Source: Blastocatellia bacterium
GTDB lineage: Bacteria > Acidobacteriota > Blastocatellia > Pyrinomonadales > Pyrinomonadaceae
DNA length: 9,931 nucleotides
Direction: 5' to 3'
Assembly: GCA_003487805.1 (NCBI GenBank)
Contig: DNNE01000086.1
Location: 1-9,931 of the forward strand
Shown: positions 1-6,158 of the stretch, piece by piece
Numbering within the stretch: position 1 is the stretch's first letter
Layout of the letters: every line of letters begins with the position of its first letter
Program-made: the position numbers and the translations under genes
Notes under the pieces: generated by a model
What the model saw: the letters and a program-made list of their open reading frames with translations, nothing else
The model's database searches: none
Told to the model about the DNA's origin: nothing

Positions 1-19
1 CCTCTCCCAAAGGGAGAGG
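1..19 (-). terminator. Stem-loop downstream of the TlpA gene
   Basis: CCTCTCCC (1-8) pairs perfectly with GGGAGAGG (12-19) around a 3-nt loop, 37 nt past the stop codon of the minus-strand TlpA gene. A transcript of that gene would form this 8-bp hairpin, which suits a terminator. Any U-tract would lie beyond the window edge, so termination is not proven. It could equally be a fragment of a dispersed palindromic repeat. Confidence 0.35.
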
Positions 20-56
20 GGGTAAACTGTACCACTACCGACTGACCGAATCAGCC

Positions 57-1133
57 TTATTCGGACGGCCCTTTCGCCGCCAGCTTCAGATATTTCTTGA
101 TCGCGTCGGGCAAATCGCCGGTATGTTCCCATTCCGAAGTGGGCTGGTGATATCTCACGATGCCTTCAGCATCGATCAAAATGTAAAACGGGAACTCGTG
201 GACGCCGAAAGCACGCTGGATGTGATGATCGCGATCGAGGTACTGCGTCCAGACCATTTGATTCTTGTCGATGAAACCGCGCCACTTTAGCTCGTCGCCA
301 TCGCTGCTGACGCTGATCATTTTGAACTGAGGCTCTTTCGCGAATCGCTTCTGCAAATCACGCAAAGCCGGAACCGAAGCTACGCACGGTGGACACCAGG
401 TGCCCCAGAAATCCAGCAACAGAACCTTGCCGTGCAAATCATCGAGCGAGACGAATTCGCCGTCGGCAGTAGTGAGCGAAAAATCCGGAGCGTAAGCCTC
501 TCGCGCGCGGCGCGGATTCTCGATCAACCTGGCGGCACTCTCGGCTTTCGATCCATTGGGTTGTGCCTCGACGTATTTTTTCAGCTCGACAATTCCCTCT
601 GCGTCGCGACCCAACTCGAGCAGCGTGAAACCAAGGTTGTAACGAAGTATCGGAAGTTCAACGCTGAGGGCGAGTCCTTTGCGAAATGCAGCCTCAGCAT
701 CAGCCAGTTTTTTCTGATCCTTCACATTGGCCTGAGTCTGTAACGCAATGCCTTCATAGTTATATGCCTGTGCGAGACTCTGCACGTCACCGGGCGCAAC
801 TTCGATCACTTTTTCGCAGCTCTCGACAACATTCTTGTACGCCTCCAGTCCAAAGTAAGCCTGGGCCATTCCCAGCAGACACTCGGCGGACTTTTTGTCG
901 CGCATGTCGTTGGCGCGCTTATAACTCTTCAGCGCGTCTTCAAAACGACGGCGCCGCAGCAGATCATTCGCTTTGGCAACTTCTGAATCGTACGTGTCTT
1001 CGCCCTGGGCCCGGACGATTGGCGCGCTGATCCAAACTCCGGCAGCGAACACCAGAATGACCAGCAGACAAGTCGTACCAATGGAAAGTCGAATTACAGA
1101 TCGAGGGCGTGCTTGAATGGCGTAGGGTTTCAT
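57..1133 (-). CDS. Exported TPR-TlpA family thiol-disulfide oxidoreductase
   Basis: The protein has 358 aa. A hydrophobic signal/anchor segment lies at about 15-36, with a possible cleavage site near VRAQG (40-44). TPR-like helices follow at about 48-205 (for example AECLLGMAQAYFGL and LRYNLGFTLLELG). A TlpA/AhpC-TSA thioredoxin fold fills about 214-352, with the redox motif WCPPC (Cys247 and Cys250) and a probable cis-proline at 315 in HEFPFYILID. The family reduces or exchanges disulfides in periplasmic proteins; the TPR part probably binds a partner. I chose the ATG at 1131-1133 because AAGGAGG precedes it by 9 nt and the protein then opens with a basic signal-peptide N-region. An upstream ATG at 1191-1193 would add 20 residues without benefit. 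A TAATAT box at 1218-1213 is a weak -10 candidate. No partner gene for cytochrome maturation is in the window, so the substrate is unknown. Confidence 0.9.
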   Translation of the reverse strand: MKPYAIQARPRSVIRLSIGTTCLLVILVFAAGVWISAPIVRAQGEDTYDSEVAKANDLLRRRRFEDALKSYKRANDMRDKKSAECLLGMAQAYFGLEAYKNVVESCEKVIEVAPGDVQSLAQAYNYEGIALQTQANVKDQKKLADAEAAFRKGLALSVELPILRYNLGFTLLELGRDAEGIVELKKYVEAQPNGSKAESAARLIENPRRAREAYAPDFSLTTADGEFVSLDDLHGKVLLLDFWGTWCPPCVASVPALRDLQKRFAKEPQFKMISVSSDGDELKWRGFIDKNQMVWTQYLDRDHHIQRAFGVHEFPFYILIDAEGIVRYHQPTSEWEHTGDLPDAIKKYLKLAAKGPSE

Positions 1134-1134
1134 G

Positions 1135-1151
1135 GCAAGGCGCCTCCTTGC
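1135..1151 (-). promoter_or_regulatory. Hairpin enclosing the TlpA ribosome binding site
   Basis: In the minus-strand mRNA, GCAAGG (1151-1146) pairs with CCTTGC (1140-1135) around the loop AGGCG, ending one base before the ATG. The Shine-Dalgarno AAGGAGG straddles the 5' stem arm and the loop. A 6-bp stem here could lower translation or make it temperature- or ligand-dependent; that effect is inference. Two other short, mutually exclusive hairpins lie just upstream (TCACC/GGTGA at 1163-1176 and ACCGG/CCGGT at 1165-1184). Confidence 0.4.
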
Positions 1152-1289
1152 GGCAAATAATATCACCGGCAGGTGAACACCGGTAAGGCTCAATTCCGTA
1201 GTTGGTGATCCGATATTACAGACGTCTACGTCGACCGGCGCAAAACAACTAATTTCTGCGGGTCTGTTCCGGACCGGATGGCCAAAAAC

Positions 1290-1499
1290 TTAGGCTTCGT
1301 TGGGCTGTTGGCGGCGAGAGCGAATCAGGTTTTCTATGGCTGTGGCAGTTTCTGCACGTTGTCGTTGTTCAAATTCGGTGACCCATTCGGTGACCGTATT
1401 GACAATGTCATGGGCAGTCTTGCGGACAACTTTAGGTTTGCCCCGCTTGCGGTTAACGCGCTCAGCACGTTTGACGATTTTTACTTTTCTTTCGGACAT
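1290..1499 (-). CDS. Small basic protein of unknown function
   Basis: The protein has 69 aa, and I do not recognise a family. The first 28 residues are very rich in Lys and Arg (MSERKVKIVKRAER, then RKRGKPKVVRK). They are followed by a probable amphipathic helix (about 29-62, with TVTEWVTEF and AIENLIRSRR). The basic N-terminus and helix would suit a nucleic-acid-binding or ribosome-associated protein, but that is a guess. The start is the only ATG near the 5' end; no good Shine-Dalgarno precedes it (only GAG about 7 nt upstream). Plus-strand frames through the same DNA are open too, at 1278-1505 and 1300-1521. I prefer this strand because it matches the neighbouring genes and gives a more protein-like composition. 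Confidence 0.55.
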   Translation of the reverse strand: MSERKVKIVKRAERVNRKRGKPKVVRKTAHDIVNTVTEWVTEFEQRQRAETATAIENLIRSRRQQPNEA

Positions 1500-1602
1500 A
1501 ACTAACTCAGATATAAACTAAAAGGAGAGCGGGTTGCAATCAGGATAAACGAAATATCTGGCTTAAAGTTCCGGCCTGGTTGGCCCGATCTCTCTTGGGA
1601 AA

Positions 1603-1638
1603 GCAACTATTAGACGCCAATCCGGCGCTTATAGTTGC
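1603..1638 (-). terminator. Terminator-like stem-loop
   Basis: GCAACTAT (1603-1610) pairs perfectly with ATAGTTGC (1631-1638). The stem continues, after one mismatch and one bulge, into CGCC/GGCG (1615-1618 with 1624-1627) and closes on a 5-nt loop. On the minus strand the stem is followed by TTTCCC, a short U-run. It lies about 95 nt past the zinc-ribbon stop codon and before the small basic gene, so it probably ends the receiver/zinc-ribbon transcript. The rest of the 1500-1733 gap shows nothing firm. Confidence 0.5.
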
Positions 1639-1733
1639 AGAAATAGTACTCTAAAATGTTACGAGGTTGTTAATTCTGAGGCTCTTTCAGCTGCGGCCTT
1701 CTCTTTCATATCGACTTTCCGGCAGGTGTGCGA

Positions 1734-2000
1734 TCAAATAAACACAACGGACTGTGACATGGGAATCTCAAACCGTCTGCGGCAGCGAGGGCAGGCGAGC
1801 ATGTCGTCGATGCGTACCATATAATCGCGCGACTTCGCGAACCGTGCGCGATCCATTTCGTTAGCGCCGCGCGGCGGTGCCTGCTTCCGGGTTCGCGTCA
1901 TCCAGCGGACATCAAAATCACTGCGCTCCCGACAGTTCGGGCACACAAATGATGCGCGTTTGCTTTCCTGCTTCTCGTTAAAAAAATCTCGCTCGTCCAT
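1734..2000 (-). CDS. Small two-CxxC zinc-ribbon-like protein
   Basis: The protein has 88 aa. Two knuckles, CPNC (Cys20 and Cys23) and CPRC (Cys70 and Cys73), together make a four-cysteine site typical of a zinc ribbon. A polar, basic insert of about 46 residues separates them (WMTRTRKQAPPRG and following). There is no signal peptide, so it should be cytoplasmic. Such ribbons bind nucleic acid or protein partners; which one cannot be told here. It starts 34 nt after the receiver gene on the same strand, so the two are probably cotranscribed. The Shine-Dalgarno is poor: GAAGG lies about 14 nt upstream. The stop is UGA, and the frame stays open for 24 more codons beyond it (see findings). Confidence 0.65.
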   Translation of the reverse strand: MDERDFFNEKQESKRASFVCPNCRERSDFDVRWMTRTRKQAPPRGANEMDRARFAKSRDYMVRIDDMLACPRCRRRFEIPMSQSVVFI

Positions 2001-2034
2001 AAGTTAAGCGGCCCTTCGGTCGTGCCAATTCAAT

Positions 2035-2445
2035 TCACTCGTCCAATTCTGCGTTGGTTGCGCCCGCCGATGCGGTCATCACCATGTTTGGCCGGAGCAG
2101 TCTCGCGACCGCCGCCACCAATCGGCCGGCATCGACGGGCGCGGGCTCGAAACCGTCGGCGCCCTGCGCCAGTGCCATGGTCGGCTGTCCGGTTCCCCAT
2201 TCAGCGATCGTCAGAACCATCAGACGGCGAAGCGCCGGGTTCGACCGAATTCGTTTGATCAACGAAACGCCGGTGATTGGTCTGTTCAAATCTACTATCA
2301 CCAGATCGAACTCTGACTGGCTCAGCCGCTCATATCCATCATTGGCATCTTCCGCGACGGTAACCGTGAATCCATGTCCGTCGAGCGCCCGCTGAAGGGA
2401 TGCGTTTGGCTCGTCGTCCGAGATAATCATGATTCGTTCGTTCAT
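2035..2445 (-). CDS. Stand-alone response-regulator receiver, lacking the conserved Lys
   Basis: The protein has 136 aa: a single CheY-like receiver with no output domain. The acidic pair is Asp10-Asp11 (IISDDEP), the phosphoacceptor is Asp52 (LVIVDLNRP), and the switch Thr is probably Thr79 (MVLTIAEW). The usual Lys before Pro in the TKP motif is replaced: GADGFEPAPVD aligns Ala102 at that place. The last ~17 residues are a polar tail. The ATG at 2443-2445 is preferred because GAGG sits 9 nt upstream. An ATG at 2479-2481 would add an unneeded basic stretch (LLFRVRRNK). No histidine kinase is in the window, so its partner is unknown. It precedes the zinc-ribbon gene by 34 nt, probably in one transcript. 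Confidence 0.8.
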   Translation of the reverse strand: MNERIMIISDDEPNASLQRALDGHGFTVTVAEDANDGYERLSQSEFDLVIVDLNRPITGVSLIKRIRSNPALRRLMVLTIAEWGTGQPTMALAQGADGFEPAPVDAGRLVAAVARLLRPNMVMTASAGATNAELDE

Positions 2446-2532
2446 CTTGTTGCGCCTCACGCGAAACAATAACGCTTGCACGGCGAGTTAGTCCGCCGCC
2501 CGGGGTTAAGCAGGAACAAACGGTGCGGAACC

Positions 2533-2548
2533 GCTCGCGCCAGCGAGC
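2533..2548 (-). terminator. Short GC-rich hairpin between DUF971 and receiver genes
   Basis: GCTCGC (2533-2538) pairs with GCGAGC (2543-2548) around a 4-nt loop, about 30 nt past the DUF971 stop. An overlapping palindrome, GCGGAACCGC (2525-2534), could form the alternative fold. On the minus strand only a scattered T-rich stretch follows (CCGTTTGTTCC), so it is a weak terminator or attenuator candidate. The surrounding 133-nt gap probably also holds the receiver promoter, which I could not identify. Confidence 0.3.
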
Positions 2549-2578
2549 AGGTCACTGCACCCTGATATCAATGAGCTC

Positions 2579-2992
2579 TCACGCGCTTGCCAGCGCAAGC
2601 CGTTCTGTACTCGAATCACATAGATCGCGCAAATATTGAAAGCTATAAATGCCGGTTTCGTGTCCGTCGCTCCAGCGAAAATTCAGCGCATAGCGGCCCA
2701 CAATCGAAAGATCCTTAATCTCAACTTCGTCCGAGATCGCCTCTGCTTTCAGGGTGCGCTCGCCAGTCCATTCGTTTACACATTGCGCGCACGGGCACGC
2801 CCGGCGCAACCTGGCAGCGTCATAGTCGCAAACTTTTTCATCGGCCCAGCTAATACGCAGGTGTGTATCGGTCACTTGCGAAATCTCGCGTGGCTCGATC
2901 GCCTGGCGTCGTTGTGCGATTTCCATGGCTCTTATCAGGTCCCGTCTCTCACTGGTCGCTGTCTGCTTTCGCAACTGCCGCCGCGACCCCAT
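2579..2992 (-). CDS. DUF971 (gamma-butyrobetaine hydroxylase N-terminal-like) zinc protein
   Basis: The protein has 137 aa. Residues ~33-125 match the DUF971/GBBH-like N-terminal fold: LRISWADEKVCDYDAARLRR leads into CPCAQC (Cys66, Cys68, Cys71), and near the end WSDGHETGIYSFQYLRDLC supplies His111. In human gamma-butyrobetaine hydroxylase three cysteines with this spacing and a distant histidine bind zinc, so the site looks complete. The domain occurs alone or fused to Mrp/ApbC-type iron-sulfur carriers; its role when alone is unclear. The ATG at 2990-2992 has AGGTG 7 nt upstream but overlaps the ytxJ end by 44 nt and adds a basic leader of 22 residues. The ATG at 2924-2926 gives a 115-aa protein starting 22 nt after the ytxJ stop, with poor ribosome-site spacing. 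Either way it is cotranscribed with ytxJ. Confidence 0.85.
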   Translation of the reverse strand: MGSRRQLRKQTATSERRDLIRAMEIAQRRQAIEPREISQVTDTHLRISWADEKVCDYDAARLRRACPCAQCVNEWTGERTLKAEAISDEVEIKDLSIVGRYALNFRWSDGHETGIYSFQYLRDLCDSSTERLALASA

Positions 2993-3293
2993 CGGCTTTC
3001 ACCTGAAAATGCGAAGCGTTCCAAACAGATTTGCCATTTTTGATAATTAGTACCTGCGGTGTTTCGTGACTCACTTGCCAGCGCTTTTCAACCTCGTCTG
3101 AAACGGACCGTGCGTGTTGCACTACTACTATACCAATGGGCAGCTCCAGCTTCGACATTTCGGTGTAGGCGCGAGAGCTGACGCCGCAGGTGTCGCTGTG
3201 CTTGAACACCACGCCGGCCGAGCCATTCAGGTTCGCCACAAAACGATCCAGAGATTCAAGATCGGCAATTTCGGTGAAGTGATTATCAATCAT
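2949..3293 (-). CDS. ytxJ: YtxJ-like monothiol bacilliredoxin (DUF2847)
   Basis: The protein has 114 aa, the usual length for the family, with a thioredoxin-like fold. The motif FKHSDTCGVSS carries a single cysteine (Cys36) where the family has KHSTxCPISS. The cis-Pro loop TPQVLIIKNG (Pro79) and the C-terminal VWNASHFQV match the family's conserved PQ and SH motifs. Known members are thought to remove bacillithiol from proteins, which hints that this organism makes bacillithiol or a similar thiol; no bsh gene is in the window. It is cytoplasmic, with no signal peptide. It is the first gene after a clear minus-strand promoter, with GGA 8 nt before the ATG and a predicted leader of only about 14 nt. 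Its 3' end runs into the DUF971 gene. Confidence 0.85.
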   Translation of the reverse strand: MIDNHFTEIADLESLDRFVANLNGSAGVVFKHSDTCGVSSRAYTEMSKLELPIGIVVVQHARSVSDEVEKRWQVSHETPQVLIIKNGKSVWNASHFQVKADGVAAAVAKADSDQ

Positions 3294-3313
3294 TGTTCGA
3301 TCCGTTTCGCTTC

Positions 3314-3342
3314 ATGATAGACCAGCGAGTGGCTTGTCACAA
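3314..3342 (-). promoter_or_regulatory. Sigma70-like promoter of the ytxJ-DUF971 unit
   Basis: Reading the minus strand, TTGTGA (3342-3337) is followed after exactly 17 bases by TATCAT (3319-3314). These match the consensus in 4 of 6 and 5 of 6 positions. Transcription would begin near 3307, about 14 nt before the ytxJ ATG. Its -35 lies only 20 bp from the -35 of the rightward promoter. Confidence 0.6.
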
Positions 3343-3362
3343 CGTTGAGGCTAAGAACAGTA

Positions 3363-3391
3363 TTGACAAAGGCTTAAGGCGCGCCTAGCCT
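3363..3391 (+). promoter_or_regulatory. Sigma70-like promoter of the caspase gene
   Basis: A perfect TTGACA (3363-3368) is followed after 17 bases by TAGCCT (3386-3391), which keeps the key first, second and last bases of TATAAT. Transcription would begin near 3398, giving a leader of roughly 84 nt before the GTG at 3482. The weak -10 suggests a promoter that is regulated or needs help. Confidence 0.5.
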
Positions 3392-3397
3392 ATAGGC
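3371..3397. promoter_or_regulatory. Double palindrome, candidate operator
   Basis: Two perfect 10-bp palindromes lie one base apart: AGGCGCGCCT (3377-3386) and GCCTATAGGC (3388-3397). The first extends outward to GGCT/AGCC (3371-3374 with 3387-3390) across a 2-nt offset. They fill the rightward promoter's spacer and cover its -10, so a bound dimeric regulator would block transcription of the caspase gene. The regulator is unknown. Confidence 0.4.
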
Positions 3398-3423
3398 CAT
3401 CAATAGCGAGTCAGCGCTGTTCT

Positions 3424-3443
3424 CCGGGCCCTTGAAGGCCCGG
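3424..3443 (+). promoter_or_regulatory. GC-rich hairpin in the caspase mRNA leader
   Basis: CCGGGCC (3424-3430) pairs perfectly with GGCCCGG (3437-3443) around CTTGAA, between the predicted transcription start and the ribosome site at 3471-3475. An 8-bp palindrome, CAGCGCTG (3412-3419), lies just before it. No U-run follows, so it is not a typical terminator; mRNA stability or leader control is possible. Confidence 0.4.
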
Positions 3444-3481
3444 TCCACTTACGATAGCAAAATCCGCTTTAGGAGTTGACG

Positions 3482-6055
3482 GTGAAAATCAAAGCCCCCA
3501 TTTCGAAGTCGATCCTGTTCCTGGTCGTCTGTAGTTTTCTCTGCTTAAGCATCACCACATCGGCGCAGCGCCGCGATCGCGGGCCCAAAGCGGCGAGCAA
3601 AGCCGCCGGTCTCGTCGATGAAGCTGAGAAGCTGGCGGAGGACAAGAAGTATCCGGACGCGATCGAAACCTATAAGATCGCGATTCGCCTCGATCCAAAT
3701 TATGCGCCGGCTTTTGGCGGACTCGGCGACGCGTACTTCAATAGCGGAAATTCAGAACAGGCGCTGGTCGCATACAAAGAACAAGTACGCCTCGCGCCGA
3801 ATGATCCGTCGGCGCAGTATGATCTCGGCTATTTCTTTAACGCGATGGGACGTCACGGCGAGGCATTCGCGCCGCTGGTAAAAGCCACATCGCTCGATCC
3901 GAGTTTTGCCGAGGCGTTCTACGGAATCGGCTATGCGTACTCGCGCGGCGCAGATTTTGAGAAATCGATTCCCTTCTTTCGCAGCGCGATAAAAATCAAA
4001 CCTGATTACGGCGATGCTTATTACGGTTTGGGTGAGGCGTACGCGCGTCTGGGCAAAGCGGATCTGGCAAACGAGCAACTGAAGAAGCTAAGCACAGTTG
4101 ATGCGAAGCTCGCCCGCAAGCTCGAGAAAGAGATTCCAACCGCACTCGCGAGCGCCGATGTAACTAAAGCGTCTGAGCCGAGTCAGCAGGTTGCCCAAAC
4201 ATCGGCACCTGTTAGCGCACCGCAAACCGCGCCGGTGACGACTCCAGCGAATACATCGCAGCCGCCGGCTCAACCAATGCCTTCGACTTCGCCTGCCGCA
4301 CGCAAAGTTGACGAAATTGCTGCGACACAAAAGCCCGCGCCCACGACGTCGCCGAGCACGACCGAACCGACATCGCGGCAGCTGCAACAACTTCCGCCGA
4401 AACCAACCGAGCAGCCCGCGCCGGCGACGACCACGACCTCGCCTGCCACCTCAACCGGCATCTCGACGACCGATGCGGCTCAAGCAGATCAAGTGAAAAC
4501 CTTGCCGGTAAGTGCGAAGCGCTGGGCTCTTGTCATCGGTGTTGATAAGTACATCGACCCTCAAATCAGTCCCTTGAAAGGCTCGGACAATGACGCGCAA
4601 ATGATCGCCAACGCGCTCGTTCGCTATTCCGGCTTCCCGCAGGACCAGGTAATTCTGCTTTCGACTAGTCAACCAATCGAGCGCCAGCCAACGCGCGTAA
4701 ACATTCTGCGCCGGCTCTCAAACCTCAGCACCACCGTTCCGAAAGACGGTTTGTTGTTGGTTGCATTTGCTGGTCACGGAATGGAACGGGCCGGGCAGGC
4801 GTTCCTGCTGCCCGCCGATGCGCAAATCAGTGATTCGATTTCTTTCCTTGAAGAAACCGCGATCAGCATGACTCGCGTGAAATCCTGGATCAAGGAAACC
4901 GGCGTGGGCCAGGTGGTCCTGCTACTCGATGCTTGTCGCAACGATCCCGGTGGCCGCGCCGACGCGCCGAATCCTTTGAGCAATGCCTATGTGAATGCTT
5001 TCAACTTCGACGTGCGCAACAAAGAAGTGCAGGCCTTCGCGACCGTTTACGCGACCGGCATCGGCCAGCGTGCTTACGAATACACCGAGAAGAAGCAAGG
5101 CTATTTCAGTTGGGCCGTGGTCGAGGGTTTGAAAGGCGGAGCGGCAAACGATAAGGGCGAAGTCACGCTGTCGCAGCTGGTCAAGTACGTCCAGGACGCA
5201 GTGCCAAAGCGCATCGCAATCGATCTCGGATCTACGAAGCAGCAAAAACCCTTTGCAGTGATCGAGGGCTATCGCGCCGACGAATTGGTGCTCGCCGTCA
5301 CTAACTCAGCAACGAACGCCGCGAGCAACAACACGCCGAACATGAATATCGTTGACCCGGCGGCGATCGAACTGTCTTACTGGGACACGATCAAGAACAG
5401 CAACAACCCGGAAGATTTCAAATCGTACCTGGAAAAATATCCGGATGGACAATTCGCATCGCTGGCAAAATCGCGGACGCAAGCTTCTAAGCCGATGGGC
5501 GGAGCCGGCGGCGGCGATTCCATCGAGATGCTCTACTGGAACGCAATCAAAGACAGCCGCAATCCCGCCGACTTCAGGGCTTACACGACGAAGTTTCCAG
5601 GCGGGCTGTTTGTAGAGCTGGCGAATAGTCGCATCTCATCGCTCGAAGCCGAAGGGCGCGAGGCCGCGAAAGCACGCGAGAACGCCGCGGCCGCCGAACG
5701 TAACCGCAACACGCACCTGTACGATGTTCAGGATGCTTCGAGAACGTCTGGCACGCTCACCGTAGCACCGGGTGCTATCGCATTCGAACCCAGAAAGCAG
5801 AAAGAGAACAAGAATGTGACGGTGCAATGCTCGGAGATCAAACGGGTCGAACAGGGTCAATCAGCTTTTGCGCTGGGACACATAAATCTATACCTGACTC
5901 CGATCGAAGGTAAGAAGGAGCGTCAGCTAATGTTCTATACCGTGAAGCCCGCGAGCGGAGGCTTCTTCACTCCGGTTAAGCCCGGCAGCGACATAACGAC
6001 TGACGTGCTTAACGCCATAATCGAGGCCTGCGGAATGAAGCGCATCAACAAGTGA
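3482..6055 (+). CDS. Exported TPR protein with caspase (peptidase C14) domain
   Basis: The protein has 857 aa from the GTG at 3482, chosen because AGGAG (3471-3475) lies 6 nt upstream; a TTG at 3476 abuts that site and is unlikely. In order it has: a signal peptide (about 1-28, TTSA before QRR); four to five TPRs (~42-215); a Pro/Thr/Ser/Gln-rich linker (~225-344); a caspase-like domain (~346-605); two copies of a ~38-residue repeat (~629-717); an Ala/Glu/Arg-rich helix (~718-742); and a C-terminal beta-rich domain (~744-850). Catalytic His432 (FAGHGM) and Cys485 (LLLDACRNDP) are both present, so it is probably an active cysteine peptidase. Related caspase homologues cut after Arg/Lys or Asp; the specificity here is unknown. 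The signal peptide places the peptidase in the periplasm or outside, unlike intracellular defence caspases. It heads the plus-strand cluster with the kinase and DUF4384 genes. Confidence 0.9.
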   Translation: MKIKAPISKSILFLVVCSFLCLSITTSAQRRDRGPKAASKAAGLVDEAEKLAEDKKYPDAIETYKIAIRLDPNYAPAFGGLGDAYFNSGNSEQALVAYKEQVRLAPNDPSAQYDLGYFFNAMGRHGEAFAPLVKATSLDPSFAEAFYGIGYAYSRGADFEKSIPFFRSAIKIKPDYGDAYYGLGEAYARLGKADLANEQLKKLSTVDAKLARKLEKEIPTALASADVTKASEPSQQVAQTSAPVSAPQTAPVTTPANTSQPPAQPMPSTSPAARKVDEIAATQKPAPTTSPSTTEPTSRQLQQLPPKPTEQPAPATTTTSPATSTGISTTDAAQADQVKTLPVSAKRWALVIGVDKYIDPQISPLKGSDNDAQMIANALVRYSGFPQDQVILLSTSQPIERQPTRVNILRRLSNLSTTVPKDGLLLVAFAGHGMERAGQAFLLPADAQISDSISFLEETAISMTRVKSWIKETGVGQVVLLLDACRNDPGGRADAPNPLSNAYVNAFNFDVRNKEVQAFATVYATGIGQRAYEYTEKKQGYFSWAVVEGLKGGAANDKGEVTLSQLVKYVQDAVPKRIAIDLGSTKQQKPFAVIEGYRADELVLAVTNSATNAASNNTPNMNIVDPAAIELSYWDTIKNSNNPEDFKSYLEKYPDGQFASLAKSRTQASKPMGGAGGGDSIEMLYWNAIKDSRNPADFRAYTTKFPGGLFVELANSRISSLEAEGREAAKARENAAAAERNRNTHLYDVQDASRTSGTLTVAPGAIAFEPRKQKENKNVTVQCSEIKRVEQGQSAFALGHINLYLTPIEGKKERQLMFYTVKPASGGFFTPVKPGSDITTDVLNAIIEACGMKRINK
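5366..5632 (+). repeat. Two diverged tandem repeats within the caspase gene
   Basis: Each unit encodes about 38 residues with the pattern E-x-x-Y-W-x-x-I-K-x-S-x-N-P-x-D-F-x-x-Y-x-x-K-(F/Y)-P-x-G-x-F. The copies start at 5366 and 5522, 52 codons apart, with a Gly-rich spacer (MGGAGGG) between. By hand count 20 of 38 residues are identical, while the DNA has drifted, so the duplication is old and the protein is under selection. Similar repeats occur after caspase domains in other bacterial proteins and probably mediate binding. Confidence 0.7.
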
Positions 6056-6158
6056 ATCGCGATGCGACCCTCGATGCGATCTTAGAGGGCGAATTCCTCT
6101 CTCGCCCCATTGTTCCATGAAACCAGGAGTTAGCTTTGCAAGCTAGAATGCGCGACGC

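Noticed and set aside
432..1030. Plus-strand ORFs opposite the TlpA gene
   Set aside because: The minus strand encodes a clear TPR-TlpA protein, and these frames show no motifs or ribosome sites.
1278..1521. Plus-strand ORFs of 73-75 codons opposite the small basic gene
   Set aside because: They have no ribosome site, run against all neighbouring genes, and their products are Cys/Phe- or Arg/Ser-rich without domain features.
3476..3478. TTG start for the caspase gene
   Set aside because: AGGAG ends directly before it, leaving no spacing; the GTG at 3482 has 6-nt spacing and a better signal peptide.
4088..4461. Minus-strand ORFs opposite the caspase linker
   Set aside because: They are Arg/Cys/Ala-rich shadows of the low-complexity Pro/Thr/Ser linker, which keeps the opposite frames free of stops.
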